Under the pieces are notes generated by a model, which saw nothing but the letters and a program-made list of their open reading frames with translations, made no database searches and had not been told where the DNA came from. Shown in pieces: positions 7,581-14,448 of a stretch of DNA of 14,556 nt. The position numbers and the translations under genes were made by a program. The stretch is from Muricomes sp. (GTDB lineage Bacteria; Bacillota; Clostridia; Lachnospirales; Lachnospiraceae), in NCBI GenBank assembly GCA_020024675.1, contig JAHHTM010000014.1, positions 1 to 14,556 of the forward strand. The letters are read 5' to 3'. Within the stretch, counting starts at the first letter, position 1; each line of letters begins with the position of its first letter.

Positions 7581-8312
7581 ATGAGAATTATTGCAACAAA
7601 AGATTATACAGATATGAGTAGAAAAGCAGCTAATATTATTGCTGCACAGATTATTACAAAACCAGAATGTGTGTTAGGACTTGCTACAGGTTCTTCCCCA
7701 ATCGGTACTTATGACAACTTGGTTTCTATGTATGAAAATGGAGACCTTGATTTTTCAGGAATTACAACAGTAAACCTTGATGAATACAAAGGACTTACAA
7801 GAGACAATGATCAGAGTTACTATTACTTTATGCATGAGCACTTGTTTGACCGTGTAAATATCGATCCAGAAAGAACAAATGTGCCAAACGGAATGGAAGA
7901 AGACGCAGAAAAAGAATGCAAAAGATATGAAGAATTCATCAAATCTTTAGGTGGAGTGGACCTTCAGCTTCTCGGACTTGGACATAATGGACATATTGGA
8001 TTTAACGAACCAGCGCCAGCATTTGATAAAGAAACACACTGTGTAGATCTTACAGAAAGTACAATCGAAGCTAACAAACGTTTCTTCGCTTCAGCTGATG
8101 ATGTTCCAAGACAGGCTTATACAATGGGAATCGGAACAATCATGCGTGCAAAGAAAATCCTTCTTGTAGTAAGTGGAGAAGATAAAGCAGAAATCGTAGC
8201 AAAAGCATTTTTCGGAGATGTTACACCAGATGTACCAGCATCTATTCTTCAGATGCATCCAGATGTAACAATCGTAGCAGACGCAGCAGCATTATCTAAA
8301 ATCCCAAGATAA
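7581..8312 (+). CDS. nagB: Glucosamine-6-phosphate deaminase
   Basis: 243 residues, the short Firmicutes form. It converts glucosamine-6-phosphate to fructose-6-phosphate and ammonia in the cytoplasm, feeding amino sugars into glycolysis. The phosphate-binding loop is GLATGSSPIGTY, the proton-transfer aspartate is D67 in NLDEYKGL, and the active-site block GLGHNGHIGFNEP carries H138 and E143. N136 stands where E. coli NagB has D141; this replacement is usual in Bacillus-type enzymes. The start at 7581 is set by GGAGG eight bases upstream; longer in-frame starts overlap truA and the promoter. It is followed after 29 bases by nagA, forming the standard amino-sugar pair. The length, shorter than E. 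coli NagB, suggests absence of its allosteric C-terminal part. Confidence 0.95.
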   Translation: MRIIATKDYTDMSRKAANIIAAQIITKPECVLGLATGSSPIGTYDNLVSMYENGDLDFSGITTVNLDEYKGLTRDNDQSYYYFMHEHLFDRVNIDPERTNVPNGMEEDAEKECKRYEEFIKSLGGVDLQLLGLGHNGHIGFNEPAPAFDKETHCVDLTESTIEANKRFFASADDVPRQAYTMGIGTIMRAKKILLVVSGEDKAEIVAKAFFGDVTPDVPASILQMHPDVTIVADAAALSKIPR

Positions 8313-8341
8313 TTCAGGGGTAGAGAGGAAGATGGATCAAA

Positions 8342-9466
8342 ATGATTATTAAAAATGTACAGGTTTTCAGAGAAGACCAGACATTCGAGCCTGGCCAGAT
8401 TGTAATGGAAGATGGAAAGTTTGTAGAAACTGCTGTCCATGATACAGAAGTAATTGATGGAGAAGGTTGTTTTGCAATTCCAGGACTTATAGATATTCAT
8501 TTCCATGGTTGTGTCGGAGATGACTTTTGTGATGCCAGACCAGAAGCAGTTCAAAATATGGCTGATTATGAGGCGTCTATTGGAGTTACTTCTATCTGCC
8601 CGGCGACAATGACGCTATCAGAAGATGAACTGATGGAGATCATGAAAGTTGCAGCTGAACATAAAAATGGCAGAGGTGCAAAATTAGTCGGAATCAACAT
8701 GGAAGGTCCATACATTAGTGGAAAGAAAAAAGGTGCTCAGGCAGGAGATTATATCCGTCCATGCAGTGCTGCTGAGTTTAGAAGGCTTCAGAAAGCATCA
8801 GGAAATCTTATTAAGCTCGTAGATATTGCACCGGAAAATGATGGTGCAATGGAGTTTATTGAAGAGATGAAAGACGAAGTCGTGATTTCAATTGCGCACA
8901 CAACGGCAGATTATGAGACAGCAAAGGAAGCATTAGATAAAGGAGCAAGTCATATCACGCACTTGTATAATGCAATGCCACCACTTAATCACAGAGAACC
9001 GGGAGTGATTGGGGCAGCAAGAGATGATGAAAAGTGTCATGCAGAATTGATCTGCGATGGTGTTCATATTCACCCGTCAGTTGTACGTGCAACATTTGCA
9101 ATGTTCGGTGCAGCGAGGATGATCCTTATAAGTGACAGCATGCGTGCTACTGGTTTAACAGATGGTAAGTATACTTTGGGTGGCCAGGATGTTTTCGTAA
9201 AGGGACAGCTTGCTACATTAGCAGATGGTACGATTGCCGGCTCTGCGACAAATCTTATGGATTGTATGAAGACGGCTGTTCAGAAAATGGGAATTCCGCT
9301 AGAAGATGCAGTAGCCTGTGCGACAGCTAATCCGGCAAAAGAAATTGGAATTTATGATACTTGTGGTAGTATTACCGCTGGAAAATCAGCAGACCTTGTG
9401 CTTTTAGATAAAGATCTGAATGTAAAGGCCGTTTATGTTGACGGAAAAGCAATTTCTGTTAGATAA
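8342..9466 (+). CDS. nagA: N-acetylglucosamine-6-phosphate deacetylase
   Basis: 374 residues, amidohydrolase superfamily. It removes acetate from N-acetylglucosamine-6-phosphate to give the NagB substrate. Metal and catalytic residues visible: H53 and H55 in DIHFHG, E121 in MEGPYIS, H186 in IAHTTADY, H207 in HLYNAM, and the catalytic D265 in ISDS. The HxH pair is the Bacillus/Thermotoga pattern that can hold two metals, unlike E. coli NagA, which lacks it. NHREPG and CDGVHIHP line the sugar-phosphate pocket. The ribosome binding site GAGAGG ends 13 bases before the ATG, a long spacing; no better in-frame start exists nearby. Downstream I see no terminator before the tyrS leader. Confidence 0.95.
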   Translation: MIIKNVQVFREDQTFEPGQIVMEDGKFVETAVHDTEVIDGEGCFAIPGLIDIHFHGCVGDDFCDARPEAVQNMADYEASIGVTSICPATMTLSEDELMEIMKVAAEHKNGRGAKLVGINMEGPYISGKKKGAQAGDYIRPCSAAEFRRLQKASGNLIKLVDIAPENDGAMEFIEEMKDEVVISIAHTTADYETAKEALDKGASHITHLYNAMPPLNHREPGVIGAARDDEKCHAELICDGVHIHPSVVRATFAMFGAARMILISDSMRATGLTDGKYTLGGQDVFVKGQLATLADGTIAGSATNLMDCMKTAVQKMGIPLEDAVACATANPAKEIGIYDTCGSITAGKSADLVLLDKDLNVKAVYVDGKAISVR

Positions 9467-9498
9467 AGAAGGGTGAAAAATATATTTGAATGGAAACC

Positions 9499-9527
9499 TT
9501 GACAAAGGAATAAGTTTAGTATAAGAT
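9499..9527 (+). promoter_or_regulatory. Promoter of the tyrS T-box transcript
   Basis: Perfect TTGACA (9499-9504), 17-base spacer, TAAGAT (9522-9527). It lies 32 bases after nagA. Predicted start near 9534, which places the whole T-box fold in the leader. Confidence 0.7.
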
Positions 9528-9534
9528 ATGCACC

Positions 9535-9841
9535 ATATAGAGGAAAAGCGTTGAAGAGAACAAGTAGTAGCGAGACTGGAGAAAACAGAAAGTTGCCGGC
9601 AGATGAGAGGCGCATGATCGGACTTGATATGAATACATCTTGGAGCTTCATACCGAACGCATATTTCAATGTAAGTAGGCTATGACGGATTGGTACACGT
9701 TATTGTACTGAGTGATTGCACGATAGAAATTTTTGTCTGGCGTAAGAGAAACTCGCAGAGGCGGACAGTGAGAATTGTCTGTGAATAAAGGTGGTACCAC
9801 GAGCTTACGAGCCCTCGTCCTTTTGGATGAGGGCTCTTTTT
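9535..9841 (+). promoter_or_regulatory. Tyrosine T-box riboswitch leader of tyrS
   Basis: This leader of about 300 bases reads the charging state of tRNA-Tyr. Stem I closes by GCGTT (9548-9552) with AACGC (9656-9660) and GAAG (9553-9556) with CTTC (9646-9649). The specifier loop has GAATACATC with codon UAC at 9634-9636, matching tyrosine. The T-box signature AAAGGTGGTACCACG is at 9788-9802; its TGG should pair with the free ACCA end of uncharged tRNA. AAAGG (9788-9792) can pair with CCTTT (9819-9823) to form the antiterminator, which competes with the terminator at 9809-9841. Uncharged tRNA-Tyr should thus raise tyrS expression. The only gene-free stretch longer than 300 bases in the window is this one. 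Confidence 0.93.
9809..9841 (+). terminator. T-box terminator ahead of tyrS
   Basis: GAGCCCTCGTCC pairs with GGATGAGGGCTC (12 pairs, one G-U) around TTTT, followed by five T. It shares bases with the antiterminator, so it forms when tRNA-Tyr is charged. Confidence 0.92.
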
Positions 9842-9873
9842 ATTTATGTTTGAAGAAAAGTGAGGAAAAGAAA

Positions 9874-11097
9874 ATGACACTGTATGAAGAATTACAGGCA
9901 AGAGGTTTGATTGCACAGGTAACAGACGAAGAATTGATCAAAGATCTTATTAACAATGGAAAAGCTACATTTTACATTGGATTTGACCCAACAGCAGACA
10001 GCCTTCATGTAGGACATTTCATGGCACTTTGCTTAATGAAACGTCTTCAGATGGCAGGAAATAAGCCAATAGCATTAATTGGTGGTGGTACAGGATACAT
10101 CGGAGATCCATCAGGAAGAACAGATATGAGATCAATGATGACACCAGAAACAATTCAGCATAACTGCGATTGTTTCAAAAAACAGATGAGTCGATTTATC
10201 GATTTTTCAGAAGGAAAAGCATTGATGGTAAACAATGCAGACTGGCTTTTAGATCTTAATTACATTGACCTTCTCCGTGAGGTGGGAGCTCATTTTAGTG
10301 TGAACAGAATGCTTTCAGCAGAATGTTACAAACAGCGTATGGAAAAGGGACTGACATTCCTTGAGTTTAATTATATGATCATGCAAGCATACGACTTCAT
10401 GGCATTATACCAGAATTATGGATGTAACCTTCAGTTTGGTGGAGATGACCAGTGGGGAAATATGCTGGCAGGTACAGAGCTGATCCGAAGAAAACTTGGA
10501 AAAGATGCAAGTGCCATGACAATTACACTTCTTCTTAATTCAGAAGGAAAGAAAATGGGTAAGACACAGTCAGGTGCTGTATGGCTTGATCCGAACAAGA
10601 CATCTCCATTTGATTTCTACCAGTACTGGAGAAACATTGCGGATGCGGATGTCCTTAGATGTATCCGTATGCTTACATTCCTTCCATTAGAGCAGATTGA
10701 TGAAATGGATAAATGGGAAGGTAGCGAACTTAATAAGGCAAAAGAAATTCTGGCATATGAACTTACAGAAATGGTTCATGGAGAAGAAGAAGCGAAAAAA
10801 GCACAGGAAAGTGCAAGAGCATTATTCAGCCAGGGAAATGCAGCCGATATGCCTACAGCAGAACTTGCTGATGAAGATTTTACAGAGGGATCAATCGACA
10901 TCCTTACACTTTTATTAAAGAGTGGACTTGTCCCATCAAAATCAGAAGCCAGACGTGCTGTACAGCAGGGTGGAGTTGCAGTAGATGGAGAAAAAGTAAC
11001 AGATATCGCAACATCATTTGCAAAAGATGCATTTGAAGCAGAAGGCGTTGTACTGAAAAAAGGAAAGAAAAATTTCCGTAAAGTAGTACTTGCATAA
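9874..11097 (+). CDS. tyrS: Tyrosyl-tRNA synthetase
   Basis: 407 residues, class I aminoacyl-tRNA synthetase that joins tyrosine to tRNA-Tyr. The HIGH motif is HVGH (45-48), the KMSKS-type loop is KMGKT (227-231), and GFDPTADSLHVGH and GGDDQWGN mark the tyrosine pocket. The C-terminal 65 residues (from about 340) form the S4-like RNA-binding domain, including KSGLVPSKSEARRAVQQGG. The start at 9874 follows GAGG at suitable distance; the longer frame from 9775 runs back into the T-box and terminator and is not a start. The gene is alone between the leader and a strong terminator. No mutation of key residues is visible. Confidence 0.96.
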   Translation: MTLYEELQARGLIAQVTDEELIKDLINNGKATFYIGFDPTADSLHVGHFMALCLMKRLQMAGNKPIALIGGGTGYIGDPSGRTDMRSMMTPETIQHNCDCFKKQMSRFIDFSEGKALMVNNADWLLDLNYIDLLREVGAHFSVNRMLSAECYKQRMEKGLTFLEFNYMIMQAYDFMALYQNYGCNLQFGGDDQWGNMLAGTELIRRKLGKDASAMTITLLLNSEGKKMGKTQSGAVWLDPNKTSPFDFYQYWRNIADADVLRCIRMLTFLPLEQIDEMDKWEGSELNKAKEILAYELTEMVHGEEEAKKAQESARALFSQGNAADMPTAELADEDFTEGSIDILTLLLKSGLVPSKSEARRAVQQGGVAVDGEKVTDIATSFAKDAFEAEGVVLKKGKKNFRKVVLA

Positions 11098-11105
11098 TAT
11101 AAAAG

Positions 11106-11148
11106 AAAAGCCGAGAATGGTTTGAAAAAGAACCATTCCCGGCTTTTT
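11106..11148. terminator. Strong bidirectional terminator between tyrS and the amylase gene
   Basis: AAAAGCCGAGAATGGTT pairs with AACCATTCCCGGCTTTT (16 of 17 pairs) around TGAAAAAG, with T on the plus side and A-rich sequence on the other. It serves two convergent genes whose stops lie 11097 and 11151. Confidence 0.9.
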
Positions 11149-11150
11149 GC

Positions 11151-12461
11151 TTATTTTTGTAATAAATATTGAACGCTGTAAGGAGGAAGCTCCAGGTTTC
11201 CGTCTAACACAATGTCATTCATAGTAAGAAGATCAGTGTAATTTCCATGTAGTTCGCCATTTGATGCATGGAAAGTGGAATCTTCGGCATTGATGGCAAC
11301 AAGGATACGTTCGTTATCAGTTTTTCGCTCAAAGATGAGCTGTTTATTTGTGATCATGGTGTTGTGATAGCCGCCATTGCATAGGGCATCACTGTTTTTG
11401 CGGATAGAAATCAATTTCTTTATAAAATCTGTAAATTCATTTGGCATTGGTTTTTCAAATGAAGGACGCAGCGCATAATCGTTGTCTGGTGCTTTTACCC
11501 CTTCAGTTCCCCATTCGCTGCCATAATACAGACAAGGAATACCAGGCATTCCAAATAAGATTCCGTAAGCAATAGGAAGATGTTTCTTATTACTAAGAAT
11601 ACTTGCAATTCTTGTGACATCGTGGTTGTCCACAAAATTCATAAGATGTTTTCCTCGATAGATACACCACTGTTCCGGACCGTATTGCCGGTTTAGAGAA
11701 TGTGCAATTTCGAAGAGATTCATGCTGTTCAGGCTGGAATAAATACCTTTGTAACATTCATAATTTGTACAGCTGTGCAGCATACTGTCGTTTACAATCA
11801 AATTGTAATCACCGAACAGGACCTCTCCAATTAATGTAAATCCAGGTTTTAATTCATCGCAGAAAGAACGGAGTGTTTTCATAAAATTGTGATCGAGGCT
11901 GTAAGCAACATCAAGACGAAGCCCATCAATTTGAAATTCTTCGATCCAGAAACGAACACAGTCTAAAAGATAATCAATAACAGCAGGATTCTGTAAGTTT
12001 AATTTCACAAGTTCAAAATGTCCTTCCCATCCTTCGTACCAGAATCCGTCATCGTAACAACTGTTTCCGTCAAAATTTAAATAAAACCAGTCTTTATATG
12101 GTGAATCCCATTTCTTTTCCAAAACATCTTTGAACGCCCAAAAGCCACGACCAACATGATTAAAGACCCCATCAAGTATGATTTTTACATCATGAGAATG
12201 TAGCGAAGCACAGACATATTTAAAATCATCATTTGTGCCAAGACGGCAATCAATAGATTTGAAATCTCTTGTATCATAACCATGATTATCAGATTCAAAA
12301 ATAGGATTTAAAATAATAGATCCGATGCCAAGTTCCTGAAAATATTCGCTCCAGTCTGCTATTTTACGAATTCTTGAAACGGTTAGACCATCATTATGGA
12401 TAGGAGCAGCACAAAATCCTAGAGGATAAATTTGATAAAAAGTTTCGTTGTATGCCCACAT
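11151..12461 (-). CDS. Alpha-amylase family (GH13) glycosidase, cytoplasmic
   Basis: 436 residues with no signal peptide, so probably intracellular, acting on alpha-glucans or maltodextrins already taken up. The (beta/alpha)8 barrel motifs are all there: LDGVFNH (region I, ends H102), GLRLDV (nucleophile D184), LIGEV (acid/base E213) and FVDNHD (transition-state D281). A short C-terminal beta domain follows from about 365. There is no N-terminal starch-binding or cyclomaltodextrinase-type domain, so it is a compact form. Exact specificity (alpha-amylase, oligo-glucosidase, maltogenic) cannot be read from the sequence. An AGAGGT binding site lies 7 bases before the ATG. It is transcribed alone, convergent to tyrS and divergent from rplM. 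The shared sugar ATPase in the same window may feed it, but that is speculation. Confidence 0.88.
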   Translation of the reverse strand: MWAYNETFYQIYPLGFCAAPIHNDGLTVSRIRKIADWSEYFQELGIGSIILNPIFESDNHGYDTRDFKSIDCRLGTNDDFKYVCASLHSHDVKIILDGVFNHVGRGFWAFKDVLEKKWDSPYKDWFYLNFDGNSCYDDGFWYEGWEGHFELVKLNLQNPAVIDYLLDCVRFWIEEFQIDGLRLDVAYSLDHNFMKTLRSFCDELKPGFTLIGEVLFGDYNLIVNDSMLHSCTNYECYKGIYSSLNSMNLFEIAHSLNRQYGPEQWCIYRGKHLMNFVDNHDVTRIASILSNKKHLPIAYGILFGMPGIPCLYYGSEWGTEGVKAPDNDYALRPSFEKPMPNEFTDFIKKLISIRKNSDALCNGGYHNTMITNKQLIFERKTDNERILVAINAEDSTFHASNGELHGNYTDLLTMNDIVLDGNLELPPYSVQYLLQK

Positions 12462-12508
12462 AAAAATACCTCTTTTCAGTTTGTTGATTTTATATATTAT
12501 ATGCAGAT

Positions 12509-12517
12509 ATTATAGCA
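12509..12517 (-). promoter_or_regulatory. Extended -10 promoter of the amylase gene
   Basis: Minus strand TGCTATAAT: a perfect TATAAT (12509-12514) with the TGN extension. No good -35 sits at normal spacing, as is common for extended -10 promoters. The start codon is about 45 bases on. Confidence 0.5.
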
Positions 12518-12560
12518 TAAATATGGTCAAAATGGTTATGGAAATAAGTGCAAAAGGATG

Positions 12561-12589
12561 TTGACAATGTTTCAGAAACATACTATAAT
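12561..12589 (+). promoter_or_regulatory. Full-consensus promoter of rplM-rpsI
   Basis: TTGACA (12561-12566), 17-base spacer, TATAAT (12584-12589): twelve of twelve consensus bases at ideal spacing. This suits high-level ribosomal protein expression. The spacer contains a perfect palindrome, listed separately. Confidence 0.9.
12567..12581. repeat. Perfect palindrome in the rplM promoter spacer
   Basis: ATGTTTC-A-GAAACAT: seven-base arms around a single A, filling most of the gap between the -35 and -10 boxes. It is placed where a repressor dimer would block RNA polymerase. It matches no operator I can name. It may be chance. Confidence 0.6.
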
Positions 12590-12597
12590 GGAACAGT

Positions 12598-12654
12598 ATG
12601 AAAAAAGGAGAAACAGCCTACACCAAAGCCCCGGAGTACGCTGATTTCATATAA
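12598..12654 (+). CDS. Possible 18-codon leader reading frame before rplM
   Basis: An ATG at 12598 opens an 18-codon frame, MKKGETAYTKAPEYADFI, ending TAA 12652-12654. The ATG lies about nine bases after the -10 box, so the mRNA would begin at or within a few bases of it: no ribosome binding site is possible and translation would have to be leaderless. The frame spans the hairpin listed next. It could be a leader peptide, or simply an open frame within a structured leader; I favour the latter. Confidence 0.2.
   Translation: MKKGETAYTKAPEYADFI
12610..12648 (+). promoter_or_regulatory. Structured 5' leader of rplM, possible L13 autoregulatory element
   Basis: GAAACAGC (12610-12617) can pair with GCTGATTTC (12640-12648, one bulged A), continued inward by TAC/GTA and CC/GG across single mismatches to an eight-base loop AAAGCCCC. 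An L13 leader element that lets ribosomal protein L13 control its own mRNA is known in Firmicutes; I cannot confirm that this is the same motif. No T-run follows, so control, if any, would be at translation or through a protein-RNA contact. Confidence 0.4.
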
Positions 12655-12702
12655 AAGTAAGAGTATATGTTAGTATAATGATTAGTAATAGGAGGAATAA
12701 CC

Positions 12703-13131
12703 ATGAAAACTTATATGGCTAACCCAGACAAGATTGAAAGAAAATGGTATGTGGTTGACGCTGAGGGATGTACATTAGGACGCCTTTCTTCTGAAATCGC
12801 TAAAGTTTTAAGAGGAAAAAACAAACCAGAATTTACACCACATGTTGATACAGGTGATTATGTAGTAGTTATTAACGCTGAGAAAGTTGCTGTTACAGGT
12901 AAAAAATTAGAGCAGAAGGTTTATTACAATCACTCTGATTATGTAGGCGGAATGAAAGAAACTACATTAGCTGAACTTATGGCAAAGAAACCAGAGAAGG
13001 TTATCGAATTAGCTGTTAAAGGAATGCTTCCAAAAGGACCTTTAGGAAGACAGATGATCAAGAAACTTCATGTATACGCTGGACCAGAGCACAAACAGCA
13101 GGCTCAGAAACCAGAAGTATTAACATTTTAA
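12703..13131 (+). CDS. rplM: Large ribosomal subunit protein L13 (uL13)
   Basis: 142 residues, full length. An early-assembling 50S protein that binds 23S rRNA. Hallmarks: RKWYVVDAEGCTLGRLSSEI at the start, FTPHVDTGDYVVVINAEKV in the middle, and the MLPKGPLGRQMIKKLHVYAG block near the C-terminus. AGGAGG stands 7 bases before the ATG. rpsI follows after 26 bases, the invariant L13-S9 pair, so both subunits' proteins are made from one mRNA. Its promoter and leader are unusually well defined. truA, the common upstream neighbour, is displaced. Confidence 0.97.
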   Translation: MKTYMANPDKIERKWYVVDAEGCTLGRLSSEIAKVLRGKNKPEFTPHVDTGDYVVVINAEKVAVTGKKLEQKVYYNHSDYVGGMKETTLAELMAKKPEKVIELAVKGMLPKGPLGRQMIKKLHVYAGPEHKQQAQKPEVLTF

Positions 13132-13157
13132 GGAAAGGTTGAAAGGAGGATATTACT

Positions 13158-13550
13158 GTGGCTAATACAAAATATTACGGAACAGGAAGAAGAAAAAAAT
13201 CAATCGCAAGAGTATATCTTGTACCTGGAACAGGTAAAATCACTATAAATAAAAGAGACATCGACGAGTATTTAGGACTTGAAACATTAAAAGTTGTTGT
13301 TCGTCAGCCACTCGTTGCTACAAACACACTTGACAAATTCGACGTACTTGTTAACGTTCACGGTGGTGGATACACAGGACAGGCTGGAGCTATCCGTCAC
13401 GGAATTTCAAGAGCTCTTCTTGAAGCAGATGCAGAATACAGACCAACTCTTAAAGCAGCTGGATTCTTAACACGTGATCCACGTATGAAAGAACGTAAGA
13501 AGTACGGTCTCAAAGCAGCTCGTAGAGCTCCACAGTTCTCAAAACGTTAA
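13158..13550 (+). CDS. rpsI: Small ribosomal subunit protein S9 (uS9)
   Basis: 130 residues, full length. A 30S protein whose C-terminal tail reaches the P-site tRNA. YYGTGRRKKSIARVYLVPG at the start, GGGYTGQAGAIRHGISRALL in the middle and the terminal FSKR are standard; the last arginine is the one that contacts the anticodon loop. The start is GTG at 13158, supported by AAAGGAGG at 13142-13149 with eight bases between; no ATG in frame fits. The neighbour rplM gives the usual order. Confidence 0.97.
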   Translation: MANTKYYGTGRRKKSIARVYLVPGTGKITINKRDIDEYLGLETLKVVVRQPLVATNTLDKFDVLVNVHGGGYTGQAGAIRHGISRALLEADAEYRPTLKAAGFLTRDPRMKERKKYGLKAARRAPQFSKR

Positions 13551-13565
13551 TTTCGGTTATCGAAA
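13551..13565 (+). repeat. Small hairpin after the rpsI stop codon
   Basis: TTTCG pairs with CGAAA around GTTAT, directly after the stop. It may protect the mRNA end; it has no T-run and is not the terminator. Confidence 0.3.
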
Positions 13566-13586
13566 CGAGAATACAAAAAGTATACA

Positions 13587-13619
13587 AAACCTCAGAAACC
13601 TTGTGTTTCTGGGGTTTTT
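13587..13619 (+). terminator. Intrinsic terminator of rplM-rpsI
   Basis: AAACCTCAGAAAC pairs with GTTTCTGGGGTTT (13 pairs, one G-U) around CTTGT, followed by more T. The IS-like element begins only three bases beyond. Confidence 0.9.
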
Positions 13620-13621
13620 CT

Positions 13622-13645
13622 GGCTCTAAGTCAATAGTTGGGGTG
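13622..13645 (+). repeat. Left terminal inverted repeat of the ISL3-like element
   Basis: GGCTCTAAG...GTTGGGGTG, 24 bases, pairing with the right repeat at 18 of 24 positions. It overlaps a subterminal hairpin. Confidence 0.8.
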
Positions 13646-13667
13646 GGATTTTAACGAATCCCGCTCC
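13640..13667. repeat. Subterminal hairpin at the left end of the element
   Basis: GGGGTGGGATT pairs with AATCCCGCTCC (11 pairs, two G-U) around TTAACG. It includes the stop codon of the possible transposase C-terminal scrap and could act as a folded barrier or terminator at the element edge. Confidence 0.6.
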
Positions 13668-13767
13668 ATTGTTGCGTTTGAAGGCATTTTAGTGTTGCTA
13701 TGTAAAAATCTCTGTTTTGTTGCATGGCAAACAAACCTTCAAGTGCCAGTCTGTTAAAATTAATTAG
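13651..13767 (-). pseudogene. Possible C-terminal scrap of the ISL3 transposase
   Basis: In a different minus-strand frame from the main fragment, an open stretch reads NRLALEGLFAMQQNRDFYIA and continues for 14 residues to a stop within the subterminal hairpin. Its place next to the inverted repeat is where a transposase C-terminus belongs. No start codon or domain motif confirms this. Confidence 0.35.
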
Positions 13768-14345
13768 TTACAAGAAAAATAAGACACCAAATGATTATGT
13801 TGTCTGTCTGGCAGAATGTCTAGTGTTTTATGTTTTATTGGATCAACCAGGATACATTGGAACTTACCGGTGGAAGCGTTTCCACGAAATTCATCAATCG
13901 ATATGGTAGTGGGAAATTTTCTTCTGGAGTAAGAAATAGTATCTAAAATTCTTCCAACAGTGGCAGTAGAAACATTGGTCTGTCTTGCAGTTTCCTTGAT
14001 GCTTTGGGAGTTATGCAGGGAAGAAACAATAAAAGCAGTTAATCTAGTCGTTCTCTGAAAGTATCGAGGAAGGAAATGATAGGTTTCATAAAACCGTTTT
14101 CCGCACATGCACACATATCGCCTTTTGTGTAGAACAAGATAGCAATGCTTCAACTGGAAAGGCAAGTCCTTAATTGTTTGATAACGGTAATTATGAACAC
14201 GTTTTGTAGTAGAACCACAACAAGGACAAATCTGTACATGAGGTTTGGTTTCAAGATAAATCTTTACAAAAGTATTCGCATGATCAATTTTTTTTACAAT
14301 TACATCTTCAATATTTAATAGTTTGTTGATATAATGATTATGCAT
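13764..14345 (-). pseudogene. ISL3-family transposase, N-terminal fragment
   Basis: 193 codons of a gene that should be more than 400. The N-terminal zinc ribbon has CPCCG (C40, C43) and RRYVCMCGKRF (C79, C81). A helix-turn-helix follows (QSIKETARQTNVSTATVGRI), then the start of the DDE domain with the first catalytic aspartate, D151 in ISIDEFRG. The frame departs from the family after DRQHNHLVSYF and stops four codons later, so the second aspartate and the glutamate are missing and the protein cannot be active. The fragment might still bind the element's ends. Confidence 0.85.
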
Positions 14346-14427
14346 TTGTTATGCACCTTCTAGTAGTTGGTTTGGGGACTGGCGCTGGGAGGTTTTTTAT
14401 TTTCATTATAAACAAAAAATTTGAGGA

Positions 14428-14448
14428 TGTGTGATTTAAAATCACACA
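14428..14448. repeat. Subterminal perfect palindrome at the right end of the element
   Basis: TGTGTGATTT-A-AAATCACACA, ten-base arms around one A, abutting the right inverted repeat. It mirrors in place, though not in sequence, the hairpin at the left end. Confidence 0.75.

Noticed and set aside
9775..9873. Longer start for tyrS within the T-box
   Set aside because: It would translate the T-box terminator; the ATG at 9874 matches the family.
12674..12679. TATAAT close to the rplM start codon as a second promoter
   Set aside because: No -35 at a proper distance, and transcription would start beside the ribosome binding site.
13871..13884. TGGAAGCGTTTCCA, resembling a catabolite-responsive (cre) site
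   Set aside because: It lies within the transposase fragment coding sequence, misses the consensus at two positions and is not near a promoter of a sugar gene.
13724..13909. Plus-strand 61-codon frame within the IS-like element
   Set aside because: It overlaps the better supported transposase fragment on the other strand and has no binding site or known motif.
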